Assembly (NCBI RefSeq): GCF_030316765.1
Contig: NZ_JASZYT010000004.1
Coordinates: forward strand, 186,001 to 250,000
Direction: 5' to 3'
Origin: Variovorax saccharolyticus
Lineage (GTDB): Bacteria; Pseudomonadota; Gammaproteobacteria; Burkholderiales; Burkholderiaceae_C
Length of the DNA stretch: 64,000 bases
Shown: piece after piece, positions 8,395 through 16,403 of the stretch
How the letters are laid out: each line of letters begins with the position of its first letter
Numbering within the stretch: position 1 is the stretch's first letter
Notes under the pieces: generated by a model
Told to the model about the DNA's origin: nothing
Database searches by the model: none
Seen by the model: only the letters and a program-made list of their open reading frames with translations
Position numbers and translations under genes: made by a program

Positions 8395-8407
8395 AGGGTT
8401 CAACCCT
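8395..8407. promoter_or_regulatory. Perfect 13-base palindrome upstream of ssuC
   Basis: AGGGTTCAACCCT is a perfect dyad about 70 bases upstream of the ssuC start and about 120 upstream of the CGNR gene. Its place between two divergent units suggests an operator, perhaps for the adjacent CGNR protein. Binding is inferred only. Confidence 0.45.
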
Positions 8408-8525
8408 CTTGCCACCAAAGAAGGAAAACAGATATTCATATGACACGACTGCCCGGAGGTGACGGCGCCAAGCTCCTAGACTTCGGCGCGTGAAAGCCGA
8501 AAGCAGACAAGACCGCAAGAAGCCG

Positions 8526-9134
8526 ATGCCTCGCTCCGACGCTGCACTGCGCCCGCTCAAGCCCAGCGACCTGGCATTCAAGTTCCGCGCGGGTGTCCCA
8601 TGCCTGCTGCTCGTCGAAACCTTGGGCGAGTGGACTGGCCGCCGCTACGAACGCGTACGTAGCGGCGCGATGTGGATGGCCTGGCTGCGCAGGATGAAGC
8701 TCCCCGTGCCCGGGCTTCCGATCGGCGATGACGACCTGTCCGACATGCGCTCGCTGCGTGATGCCGTCTACCACACGGCCGAGTCGGTGCGTGCGTCGCG
8801 GTTGCCGCCGGTCGATGCCATCGCACAGATCAACGCCTGGGCCTGCCGCGCACCACCACCACGCCTGCTTGACGGCAGCGGCATGGCACTCGAGCCGCCC
8901 GCACACGTGGCGAACGCGCATGTTCTGGCCTTGCTGGCGCAGGACGCCATCGCGTTGTTCTCGAGCGAGGCTCGCGATCGAATCAAGATCTGCGCCAGTC
9001 CGACCTGTCCGGTGCTGTTCCTCGACCGCAGCCGGCGTGGGGATCGGTTGTGGTGCTCGTCCACCTGCGGCGCTCGCCTGGCCTCCGCGCGCTATCGACA
9101 GCGGTTTCTTCCGGCCTTGTCGGACAGCGTCTGA
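8526..9134 (+). CDS. CGNR zinc-finger (ABATE-domain) putative regulator
   Basis: A protein of about 202 residues with an N-terminal ABATE-like stress-associated domain and a C-terminal treble-clef zinc finger. The finger is visible as CASPTCPVLFLDRSRRGDRLWC followed by STCGARLASARYR (quoted in parts), with cysteine pairs for zinc and the CGNR signature in the variant CGAR. Such proteins are thought to be DNA-binding regulators. It is transcribed away from the sulfonate operon, so it may regulate it. A start 12 codons upstream (8490) is possible. The shift from N to A in the signature is noteworthy but common among relatives. Confidence 0.8.
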   Translation: MPRSDAALRPLKPSDLAFKFRAGVPCLLLVETLGEWTGRRYERVRSGAMWMAWLRRMKLPVPGLPIGDDDLSDMRSLRDAVYHTAESVRASRLPPVDAIAQINAWACRAPPPRLLDGSGMALEPPAHVANAHVLALLAQDAIALFSSEARDRIKICASPTCPVLFLDRSRRGDRLWCSSTCGARLASARYRQRFLPALSDSV

Positions 9135-9381
9135 CTGATCGCCGGCACGAGGGCGACGCCACCCAGTGGTTCCGGCGGGTGCTGCTCGTGCATGGACGAG
9201 GATCTGGAAAGTCAGGCAGGCTAATCGGGGGGAAGCCCGACGCAAGTGGGAAAGCCCGAAGATTCTCTGTGTTCACTTGAAGGCATGTGACCACCGCGCG
9301 ATGTATGGCCCGCCGACGGCGGGGGCCTTGACTGCCGCAACCCGGAAGGCTCCGATGCGGCGAATTCCCAAGCGTGCTGAA

Positions 9382-9973
9382 ATGAATCGACGATACCTTT
9401 TGATTCTGGCTGGCTGGCTTGCAGTCGGTCTTGGCGATCGTGGGCTGTGGCAAGCGCGGCCCGTCCGTCGTGGCGCTGGAATCCGATGCGCGTGTGCTGG
9501 CGCTGGGAGACAGCTTGACCGTCGGCTATGGCGCCACACCCGAGGAAGCGTGGCCCGCGCTGTTGGCCCAATCGACCGGCTGGCGGGTCGACAACGAAGG
9601 CGTCATTGGCGACACCTCCGTCGGTGCGTTGGAGCGACTTGAGGCATTGCTGGCGGCGAATCGGTACGACGCGGTGCTGGTCGGCATCGGCGGGAACGAC
9701 ATGCTTCGCGGCGCGCCGCAGCAGACGACCCCGGACAATCTTGCAGCCATTGTTCGCACGGCGCTGGCGCACACGCCTCACGTGGCTTTGATTGCGACGC
9801 CTGCACCCGAGCCGCTGCGCGCGACCCTCGGATCACTCGGCGATGCCGAGTTCTACCGCGTTGTTGCGCAGGCCGAAAAGGCGCTTCTGATTCCGGACGT
9901 GTACGCCACAGTTCTCTCGGATCCGGTTCTGCGATCGAACCGCATTCACGCGAATGCCAAAGGCTACGGGTGA
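9382..9973 (+). pseudogene. SGNH/TesA-like arylesterase lipoprotein, frameshifted and 3'-truncated
   Basis: The ATG at 9382 encodes a lipoprotein-like leader start (MNRRYLLILAGWL), but the mature enzyme lies in another frame from about 9419. That frame contains block I GDSLTVGYG with the catalytic serine, block III GIGGNDMLRG, and the histidine block NRIHANAKGYG. Removing one 4-base unit from the (CTGG)3 run at 9406 joins the frames and yields a perfect signal peptide ending in the lipobox IVGC. The 3' end stops at GYG, losing the last 20-30 residues of the family, and the usual Asp before xxH is Asn. It is probably inactive, unless a downstream TTG start gives a leaderless product. Confidence 0.7.
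9406..9419 (+). repeat. Tetranucleotide run (CTGG)3-CT causing a frameshift
   Basis: Three tandem CTGG units lie inside the signal-peptide codons of the esterase. Two units would keep leader and enzyme in one frame; three put them out of frame. Slipped-strand duplication is the simplest explanation, and the change is in principle reversible. Confidence 0.7.
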
Positions 9974-10515
9974 CGGTCGTGCCGAAGTCGCGTACCGGGG
10001 TCTGCACGGCGTCCGGATCTTCGTCGACGTCCGCCTCAATCGTTGTGTCGCCTTGCAGCGTGCCATCACCCGCTTCAAGAACATCGTCCAGATCATCTGC
10101 ATCATGCGAATCGCTCTCAAGCCGGGGCGGGGCGCAGACCTCGTGCTTCGCCTACGCCGAGTGCTCCACCGCTGACAACCAGAGCACTCGTGCTGGAGCG
10201 TTGGCTCTCCGAGCGATCAGGAAGAAGGCGCCTCCGCTTCTGCGATGCTCACCCGAGGTGCCGCCCGTCGCCGACAAGGGCGGCTGGGACGTGAACGGGT
10301 TCCTGGTCGAGAGCTTGGTGCCCGCAGGGCCGCGAGCTTCCATGGGACTTTCTGCGAAGCTAGACAGCGGCTGAGGGGCGTCGGCGTCCGGGTCGCTATT
10401 GTCGAGAGCCATCATGCGCGCCGACCTTGCGGTTCGCGCCCGAACTGCGACCCATCACTAACGGCCTCGGGCGTGGTGAAGATCTGTCGATCCACTTCGG
10501 CACTGCCTCGGGCAG
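9974..10515. other. Decayed junction region between two truncated genes
   Basis: About 540 bases without an intact gene separate the cut 3' end of the esterase from the cut 5' end of the Bug gene. On the minus strand one frame reads as an acidic segment (DADDLDDVLEAGDGTLQGD and following residues) broken by a TAG upstream, which may be a piece of an unidentified gene. No transposase, terminal inverted repeat or target-site duplication was recognised. It looks like a deletion or recombination scar. Confidence 0.45.
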
Positions 10516-11220
10516 ACCGCGAACCTGGCGATCAACCCGGCCCTGTACGCGAAGATGCCCTTCGACCCGCTGAAGGATTTCGCGCCGATCGCCTCGGTCG
10601 CCTCGCAGCCGGTGGTGCTGCTGGTGAATGCGTCGTCGCCGTACAAGACCCTGGCCGACGTGGTCGCCGCGTCGAAGGCCAAGCCCGAGTCGCTGCGCAT
10701 CGGCCTGGCGGGCAACGGCACCGTCGGCCATCTGGCCGGCGAGATGCTCGAGCGCCGCGCCGCCATCCAGGTGCTGAACGTGCCGTACAAGGGCGCCGGG
10801 CCGGCGATGACCGACCTGCTGGGCAACCAGGTCGACCTGAACTTCGCCAACACGCCGGTCGCGATCCCGCAGCTGGTGGGCGGCAAGGTGCGCGCACTGG
10901 CCATCAGCTCGCCGCAGCGTCTGAAGAGCGTGCCGCAACTCGCCGCGGTGCCGACCGTCGCGGAGCTGGGCTACCCGGGCTTCGACGCCATCACCTGGAC
11001 CGGCCTGGTGGCGCCCGCGGGCACGCCGCCGGCCGTGGTCGAGCGCATCAACAGCGAGGTGCAGAAGATCCTCAAGCGGCCGGATGTCATCGAGAAACTG
11101 GCACTTGAAGGCAGCACGGCCGCGGCCGAAGGCACGCCGAAGCAGTTCGCCGACTACATCCGCAGCGAGCACCAGAAGTGGGGCGCGCTGATCCGCGAAG
11201 CCAACATCAAGCTGGATTGA
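10516..11220 (+). pseudogene. 5'-truncated Bug-family (TctC) solute-binding protein
   Basis: The frame begins inside a Bug protein at TANLAINPALYAKMPFDP, a stretch normally found around residue 100. It continues through the family hallmarks (PLKDFAPIASVASQPVVLLV, LNVPYKGAGPAMTDLLGNQ, NTPVAIPQLVGGKVRALAI) to a normal C-terminus. The signal peptide and first ligand-binding strands are missing, with in-frame stops just upstream. A 221-residue product from the ATG at 10555 could be made but would stay in the cytoplasm. It precedes the hydroxyacid dehydrogenase by one base, so it was once the transport partner of that catabolic operon; its loss also removed the original promoter. Confidence 0.85.
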
Positions 11221-11221
11221 G

Positions 11222-12196
11222 ATGAACCCCACCATCCTGGTCACGGCGCCCAAGCTGGCCAAGGCCGGCGCCGATCTGCTGGCGCAAGCCGGCGCGCGGG
11301 TCATCTACCTCCACGATCCCGACAGCGTGGAGGAAGTCGAACGCATCATGGCGACGGAACCCGTCGATGCGGTGATCTCGCGCACGGTGCAGCTCTCGGC
11401 CCGGGCCATCGCCGCCTGCCCGACCCTGAAGGTCATCTCCAAGCACGGCGTCGGCGTCAGCAACATCGATGTCGACGCCGCCACGGCACGCGGCATCCCG
11501 GTGTACGTGACGCCGGGTGCCAACGCGCAGTCGGTGGCCGAGATGACGCTGGGCCTGATGTTCGCCGCCGCGCGCCGCATCGGCTGGATGGACGCCGAAC
11601 TGCACGCCGGCCGCTGGTCGCGCGCGCAGGATGGGGTCGAGCTACATGGCAAGACGCTGGGGCTGGTCGGCTTCGGCCAGATCGGCCAGCGCGTCGCCAG
11701 GGTGTGTCTCGCGCTCGGCATGGAGGTCGTGGCCTTCGACCCGGCGCTGGAAGGCGGCAGGAGCCCGGTCGAGCGCGTGCGGCTGATGCCGTCGCTGGAG
11801 GCCATGCTGCCCCTCGTAGACGTGCTGAGCCTGCACGTGCCGCTCAACCGACACACCCGCGGCCTGCTCGATGCGACCCGGTTCGCGGCGATGCGCCGCG
11901 GCGCCATCCTGGTCAACACCGCGCGCGGCGAAGTCGTCGACGAGTCGGCGCTGATCGCCGCGCTGCGCAGCGGCCAGCTGCATGCGGCCGGCCTCGACAC
12001 CATGGCGATCGAGCCGCTGCCGGCCGACAGCCCGCTGGCCACGCTGGCCAACGTCGTGCTGACGCCGCATGTCGGCGGTTCCACGCCGGCCGCGCTCGCG
12101 GGCATGGCGAGCAGCGCCGCACGCAACGTGCTCGGCTGGCTTCGAGGCGCGCAGGTCGATCCGCTGGCCTGCGTCAATCCCCAGGTCTTTTCCTGA
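11222..12196 (+). CDS. D-2-hydroxyacid dehydrogenase (SerA-like), NAD-dependent
   Basis: A 324-residue enzyme of the D-isomer-specific 2-hydroxyacid dehydrogenase family. The Rossmann motif GFGQIGQRVAR lies near residue 146, with the family signature NTARGEVVDESAL near 230 and the catalytic-histidine segment LTPHVGGST near 280. It would interconvert a 2-hydroxy acid and a 2-oxo acid using NAD(P). The ATG begins one base after the stop of the broken Bug gene, so translation may depend on it. Position ahead of RraA, OtnK and OtnC genes suggests oxidation of a short sugar acid or its derivative. Confidence 0.85.
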   Translation: MNPTILVTAPKLAKAGADLLAQAGARVIYLHDPDSVEEVERIMATEPVDAVISRTVQLSARAIAACPTLKVISKHGVGVSNIDVDAATARGIPVYVTPGANAQSVAEMTLGLMFAAARRIGWMDAELHAGRWSRAQDGVELHGKTLGLVGFGQIGQRVARVCLALGMEVVAFDPALEGGRSPVERVRLMPSLEAMLPLVDVLSLHVPLNRHTRGLLDATRFAAMRRGAILVNTARGEVVDESALIAALRSGQLHAAGLDTMAIEPLPADSPLATLANVVLTPHVGGSTPAALAGMASSAARNVLGWLRGAQVDPLACVNPQVFS

Positions 12197-12222
12197 TCCC
12201 CATCGTCTTCCGGAGATTCCCC

Positions 12223-12921
12223 ATGAGCACCGAAACCGCCGTCCAATGGCCCGCCGGCTACCGCATCCATCCACGCGCCGAAGGCCCTGCGGCCGAGCTC
12301 GTGGCGGCCTTCCGCGACATCCCGGTCGCCGCGATCGGCGATGCGATGAGCCGCAACATCGGCACCATCGGCCTGCGCCAGTACCACGCCCGCCTCGACA
12401 CCGTGCTGTGCGGGCCGGCGGTGACGGTGCGCGTGCGACCGGGCGACAACCTGATGATCCACAAGGCGCTGATGATGGTGCAGCCCGGCGACGTGCTGGT
12501 GATCGACGGCGGCGGCGACGTGTCGCAGGCCCTGGTCGGCGGCCTGATCCGCACCACCTGCATCTTCAGGCGCATTGCCGGCCTGGTGATCGACGGCGCG
12601 GTGCGCGACATCTGCGAATGGGCCGAGGAGGGCATGCCGATCTTCGCGCGCGGCCACACGCACCGGGGTCCCAGCAAGGACGGCCCCGGCGAGATCAACG
12701 TGCCGGTCTCCTGCGCCGGCCTCGCGGTGCTGCCGGGCGACCTGATCGTCGGCGATGCCGATGGCGTCATCGCGATTCCGGCGGCGGAGTGCGCCGACAT
12801 CCTGGCGCGAAGCCGCGCGCATCTGGTGAAGGAAGCGAAGATCCGCGCCGACAACCAGGCCGGCAGGTCCGACCCGGAGCGCTTCGACGCGACGCTGCGC
12901 GCCAAGGGCCTGCCGGTGTGA
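12223..12921 (+). CDS. RraA-like / HMG-CHA aldolase family protein
   Basis: A 232-residue protein of the RraA superfamily, which includes RNase E inhibitors and 4-hydroxy-4-methyl-2-oxoglutarate / 4-carboxy-4-hydroxy-2-oxoadipate aldolases. The subfamily signature VIDGAVRDICEWAEEGMPIF is followed by ARGHTHRGPSKDGPGEINVPV; the conserved G-x4-D-x3-R element of the metal and substrate site is seen in the first. In a sugar-acid operon an aldolase or oxaloacetate-decarboxylase-like role is more plausible than RNase E control. Start chosen at ATG with GGAGA upstream. Its stop overlaps a GTG that could start the next gene. Confidence 0.8.
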   Translation: MSTETAVQWPAGYRIHPRAEGPAAELVAAFRDIPVAAIGDAMSRNIGTIGLRQYHARLDTVLCGPAVTVRVRPGDNLMIHKALMMVQPGDVLVIDGGGDVSQALVGGLIRTTCIFRRIAGLVIDGAVRDICEWAEEGMPIFARGHTHRGPSKDGPGEINVPVSCAGLAVLPGDLIVGDADGVIAIPAAECADILARSRAHLVKEAKIRADNQAGRSDPERFDATLRAKGLPV

Positions 12922-12929
12922 GCGCCGCC

Positions 12930-14186
12930 ATGGGTTCGCCACCACGCGGTCTCGAGGACTTCGCGGCGCCGAGTTCGTCGACGCCGGCCGGCGCCGGCGC
13001 GCAAGCGCTGCCGCGCCGGCTGCGCCGGCTGCGCCGGCTGCTGTCGCTGGACGATTTCGAGGCGGCGGCACGGCGCTTCCTGCCCGCGCCGATCTTCGCC
13101 TACGTCAGCGGCGGCTGCGAGACGAACCGTTCGCTGCGCGCCGATCGCAGCGCCTTCGAGGGCTTCGCCTGGGTGCCCCGGGTCCTGGCCGACACCTCGG
13201 GCCGTACGCTCGCCACATCGCTGTTTGGCCGGCAGTACGCGGCGCCCTTCGGCATCGCGCCGATGGGCATCAGCGCGCTGTCGGCCTACCGCGGCGACCT
13301 GGTGCAGGCGCAGGCCGCCGCGGCCACCAACGTGCCGATGATCCTGAGCGGCACCTCGCTGATCCCGATGGAGGAGGTGGTGCGCGCCAACCCTGCCGCC
13401 TGGTTCCAGGCCTACGTGCCCGGCGAGCCGGAGCGCATCCTCAAGCTGCTCGACCGGGTCGAGCGCGCCGGCTTCGGCACGCTCGTGGTCACGGTGGACA
13501 CGCCGGTCTCGGGCAACCGCGAGAACAACATCCGCGCCGGCTTCTCGACCCCGCTGCGTCCGAGCCTGCGGCTGGCGCTCGAAGGCCTCAGGCACCCGGG
13601 ATGGCTCTGCAAGACCGCGCTTCGCACGCTGCTGCTGCACGGCATGCCGCATTTCGAGAACTCGCAGGCCACGCGTGGCGCGCCGATCCTGTCGGCCAGC
13701 GTGCTGCGCGACTTCGGCGCTCGCGACCACCTCGACTGGCAGCATTTCGCGCTGATTCGCCGGCGCTGGAAGGGCCGGCTGGTGGTCAAGGGCATCCTCG
13801 ATGCGCGCGACGCGCTGCAGGCGCGCGAGCACGGTGCCGACGGCGTCATCCTGTCGAACCATGGCGGCCGGCAGCTCGACGGCGCGGTGTCGCCGATGCA
13901 GGTGCTGCCGGGGGTGGTCGCCGCGCTCGGCGACGACTATCCCGTGATGATCGACAGCGGCTTTCGCCGCGGCAACGACGTGCTGCTGGCGCTGGCGCTG
14001 GGCGCGAAGTTCGTCTTCGTCGGCCGGCCGTTCAACTACGCGGGCGCGGTGGCGGGGCAGGCCGGGGTGGAACATGCCATCGGCATCCTGGCCTCGGAGA
14101 TCCTGCGCAACATGGCGCTGATCGGCGTGCAGAGCCCGGCGGGCGTCTCGCGCGAGAACCTTTTCGCGCCATCGGCCTGTCAGTAA
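12930..14186 (+). CDS. FMN-dependent alpha-hydroxyacid oxidase/dehydrogenase (LldD/mandelate dehydrogenase family)
   Basis: A protein of about 418 residues (GTG at 12918 would add four and overlap the upstream stop as GTGA). The TIM-barrel FMN enzyme oxidises L-2-hydroxy acids to 2-oxo acids. Signatures seen are the N-terminal SLDDFEAAARRFLPAPIFAY, APMGISAL (FMN-binding strand 1), VVKGILDARDALQA (Lys of strand 6), and SNHGGRQLDG with the catalytic histidine and arginine. The N-terminal 30 residues contain a triple nonamer repeat encoding RLRRLRRL, which is not family-conserved. The operon suggests a hydroxylated C4 acid as substrate. Confidence 0.88.
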   Translation: MGSPPRGLEDFAAPSSSTPAGAGAQALPRRLRRLRRLLSLDDFEAAARRFLPAPIFAYVSGGCETNRSLRADRSAFEGFAWVPRVLADTSGRTLATSLFGRQYAAPFGIAPMGISALSAYRGDLVQAQAAAATNVPMILSGTSLIPMEEVVRANPAAWFQAYVPGEPERILKLLDRVERAGFGTLVVTVDTPVSGNRENNIRAGFSTPLRPSLRLALEGLRHPGWLCKTALRTLLLHGMPHFENSQATRGAPILSASVLRDFGARDHLDWQHFALIRRRWKGRLVVKGILDARDALQAREHGADGVILSNHGGRQLDGAVSPMQVLPGVVAALGDDYPVMIDSGFRRGNDVLLALALGAKFVFVGRPFNYAGAVAGQAGVEHAIGILASEILRNMALIGVQSPAGVSRENLFAPSACQ

Positions 14187-14196
14187 ACTCGGCCGC

Positions 14197-15477
14197 ATGA
14201 CGCATGCGGCCCATCCCCTCCTGCTCGGCTGCATCGCCGACGACTTCACCGGCGCCACCGACCTGGCCAACAACCTGGTGCGCGCCGGCATGCGGGTGGT
14301 CCAGACCATCGGCGTGCCCGACGGCCCCCTGGACGCCGAGGTCGACGCGGTGGTGGTGGCGCTGAAGTCGCGCACCGTGCCGGCGGCGGACGCGGTGGCG
14401 CAATCGCTGGCCGCGCTGCATTGGCTGCAGGCGCAGGGCGCGCGCCAGATCTACTTCAAGTACTGCTCCACCTTCGACAGCACGCCGGCCGGCAACATCG
14501 GCCCGGTGACCGAGGCCCTGATGGATGCGCTGCAGTGCGACTTCACGATCGCCACGCCGGCCTTCCCCGACAACAAGCGCACCGTGTTCAAGGGCTACCT
14601 GTTCGCGGGCGATGTGCTGCTCAGCGAGAGCGGCATGCAGAATCATCCGCTGACGCCGATGACCGATGCCAACCTGGTGCGGGTGCTGCAGGCGCAGAGC
14701 CGGCGCAAGGTCGGGCTGATCGACCACGTCGCGGTGGCGCAAGGCGCGGCGGCGATTCGCGCCCGCATCGCGCAGTTGCGCGGCGAGGGCGTCGGCATCG
14801 CGATCGTCGATGCGGTCTCCAACGACGACCTGCTGCGCCTGGGTCCGGCACTGGCCGGCATGCCGCTGGTGACCGCGGGCTCCGGCGTCGCGATCGGCCT
14901 GCCGGCCAACTTCGGCATTGCGCCGTCGCAGGCCGCCAGCGCGCTGCCCGCGGCCGGCGGCCTGCGGGCGGTGGTCTCGGGCAGCTGCTCGCTGGCGACC
15001 AACCGCCAGGTGGCGAACTTCATTGCTGCGGGCCGGCCCGCGCTGGCGCTCGATCCGCTGCAGCTCGCGGCCGGCGCCGATGTCGTCGGCCAGGCCCTGG
15101 CCTGGGCCGAGCCGCTGTTGGGCGACGGGCCGGTGCTGGTCTATTCCACGGCCGACCCGTCGACCGTGAAGTCGGTGCAGGGCCGGCTCGGCGTCGAGGA
15201 GGCCGGCGCGATGGTCGAGCGCGCGATCGCCGCCATCGCGCGCGGCCTGGTGGAGCGCGGCGTGCGCCAGCTGGTGGTCGCCGGCGGCGAGACCTCCGGC
15301 GCCTGCGTGCAGGCGCTCGGCATCGCGCAGCTGCAGATCGGCGGCCAGATCGACCCCGGCGTGCCGTGGTGCCATGCGGCGAGCGCGGCGGCCGGCGGCT
15401 CGGGCCTGCACATCGCGCTCAAGTCCGGCAATTTCGGCAGCGACGATTTCTTCACCAAGGCCTTCGGCCAGCTGTGA
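14197..15477 (+). CDS. otnK: Four-carbon acid sugar kinase, OtnK family (DUF1537)
   Basis: A 426-residue kinase. Characterised relatives phosphorylate 3-oxo-tetronate or D-threonate/D-erythronate at O4. Seen are the N-terminal signature GCIADDFTGATDLANNLVRAG at about 10-30, the substrate region FKYCSTFDSTPAGNIGPV at about 88-105, and the C-terminal nucleotide-binding segment VVAGGETSGACVQALG. Length is typical. The gene begins 10 bases after the oxidase stop and its TGA overlaps the ATG of otnC by one base (TGATG). With OtnC it converts an oxidised C4 sugar acid towards dihydroxyacetone phosphate in characterised pathways. Confidence 0.9.
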   Translation: MTHAAHPLLLGCIADDFTGATDLANNLVRAGMRVVQTIGVPDGPLDAEVDAVVVALKSRTVPAADAVAQSLAALHWLQAQGARQIYFKYCSTFDSTPAGNIGPVTEALMDALQCDFTIATPAFPDNKRTVFKGYLFAGDVLLSESGMQNHPLTPMTDANLVRVLQAQSRRKVGLIDHVAVAQGAAAIRARIAQLRGEGVGIAIVDAVSNDDLLRLGPALAGMPLVTAGSGVAIGLPANFGIAPSQAASALPAAGGLRAVVSGSCSLATNRQVANFIAAGRPALALDPLQLAAGADVVGQALAWAEPLLGDGPVLVYSTADPSTVKSVQGRLGVEEAGAMVERAIAAIARGLVERGVRQLVVAGGETSGACVQALGIAQLQIGGQIDPGVPWCHAASAAAGGSGLHIALKSGNFGSDDFFTKAFGQL

Positions 15478-16148
15478 TGAACGAGCACCGCGCCCGCGAA
15501 GAGATCTGCCGTGTCGGCCGCAGCTTGTTCGAACGCGGCTATGTGCATGCCACCGCCGGCAACATCAGCATGCGCCTGGACGACGGCTTCCTGATCACGC
15601 CCACCGACGCCTGCCTGGGCTTCCTCGATCCGGGCAAGCTGGCGCGGCTCGACGCCGGCCTGCGCCAGACCCACGGCGACCGGGCCAGCAAGACCATCGC
15701 CCTGCATGCGCGCATCTATGCCGCGGCAAGCGGCTTCGATCCCGACACGCGCTGCGTGATCCACACCCACAGCAGCCACTGCGTGGCGCTCACGCTGCAC
15801 GAGACCGGCGCCGAATTGCTGCCGGCCCTGACGCCCTATTTCGTGATGAAGGTCGGCCGTGTGCCGGTCATCCGCTATCACCGTCCGGGCGCGCCCGAAG
15901 CCGCTGCGCGGGTGGCCGAGGTCATCGGGCGCTACGGCGCGGCCGGCACGCCGATCCGCGCCGTGATGCTCGAGCGGCTCGGTCCCAACGTCTGGCACGA
16001 CACGCCGGCCGCGGCGATGGCGGTGCTGGAGGAACTCGAGGAAACCGCCAGGCTCTGGCTGCTGGCGAACGGTCGCGCCGATCCGCCGACGCCACTCGGC
16101 GAAGCCGAGATCAACGAACTGCGGCGCAATTTCGGCGCCCGCTGGTAG
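15477..16148 (+). CDS. otnC: Class II aldolase/adducin protein, 3-oxo-tetronate 4-phosphate decarboxylase OtnC
   Basis: A 223-residue zinc-dependent class II aldolase-fold protein. The signature HATAGNISMRL at about 23-33 and the metal-binding HTHSSHCVAL (histidines spaced H-x-H) near 100-108 are present. OtnC decarboxylates 3-oxo-tetronate 4-phosphate to dihydroxyacetone phosphate. Translational coupling to otnK (1-base overlap) is strong support. OtnI isomerase and the usual LtnD/DenD dehydrogenase are not in the operon; the alpha-hydroxyacid oxidase or the D-2-hydroxyacid dehydrogenase may take the oxidation step. It converges with fdsD, 27 bases away. Confidence 0.88.
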   Translation: MNEHRAREEICRVGRSLFERGYVHATAGNISMRLDDGFLITPTDACLGFLDPGKLARLDAGLRQTHGDRASKTIALHARIYAAASGFDPDTRCVIHTHSSHCVALTLHETGAELLPALTPYFVMKVGRVPVIRYHRPGAPEAAARVAEVIGRYGAAGTPIRAVMLERLGPNVWHDTPAAAMAVLEELEETARLWLLANGRADPPTPLGEAEINELRRNFGARW

Positions 16149-16175
16149 CCGCCGCGCGGCGGCGGCGCTGCGCCG

Positions 16176-16403
16176 CTACGTCCCCAGCATGCCCCGGTGC
16201 AGGCGGATCGCCTCCGACACCATGCTGTTGAGGCCGGCGCCGCCCTCGCCGTCGATGTGCGCCAGCAAGGCGCGCCGCATCCGGGGCTCCCAGAACTTGC
16301 CCAGATGCTGGGCGACGCCTTCGAGCGCCTCCGGCCGGTCGGGCATGGCTTCGAAGAACTGGCCGATCTGGTTGGCCATGCGCACCAGGGCGTCAGTGTG
16401 CAT
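16176..16403 (-). CDS. fdsD: NAD-dependent formate dehydrogenase delta subunit FdsD
   Basis: A 75-residue protein with the FdsD signature LVRMANQIGQFFEAMP at the N-terminus and a conserved FWEPRMRRALLAHI segment. FdsD is an accessory subunit or maturation factor of the soluble, oxygen-tolerant FdsABG formate dehydrogenase. Its start overlaps the end of fdhD by 11 bases. As last gene of the fds operon it occupies the usual place. Confidence 0.92.
   Translation of the reverse strand: MHTDALVRMANQIGQFFEAMPDRPEALEGVAQHLGKFWEPRMRRALLAHIDGEGGAGLNSMVSEAIRLHRGMLGT

Noticed and set aside
9833..10120. Minus-strand short frame in the scar region as a real gene
   Set aside because: Its start overlaps a different, more coding-like frame that is itself interrupted, it has no ribosome site, and the region is flanked by truncated genes. 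Reported only as part of the scar.
13013..13040. Triple nonamer repeat encoding RLRRLRRL near the start of the FMN oxidase
   Set aside because: It keeps frame and lies in the non-conserved N-terminal tail, so it is treated as a local expansion rather than a regulatory or mobile element.
12258..14375. A 705-codon minus-strand frame across the RraA and FMN oxidase genes
   Set aside because: Antisense to well-supported enzymes, with no domain and only biased composition.
16149..16175. GC-rich gap between otnC and fdsD as a bidirectional terminator
   Set aside because: It contains a short GCCGCC/GGCGGC hairpin, but without a T-run and at a size expected by chance at this base composition.
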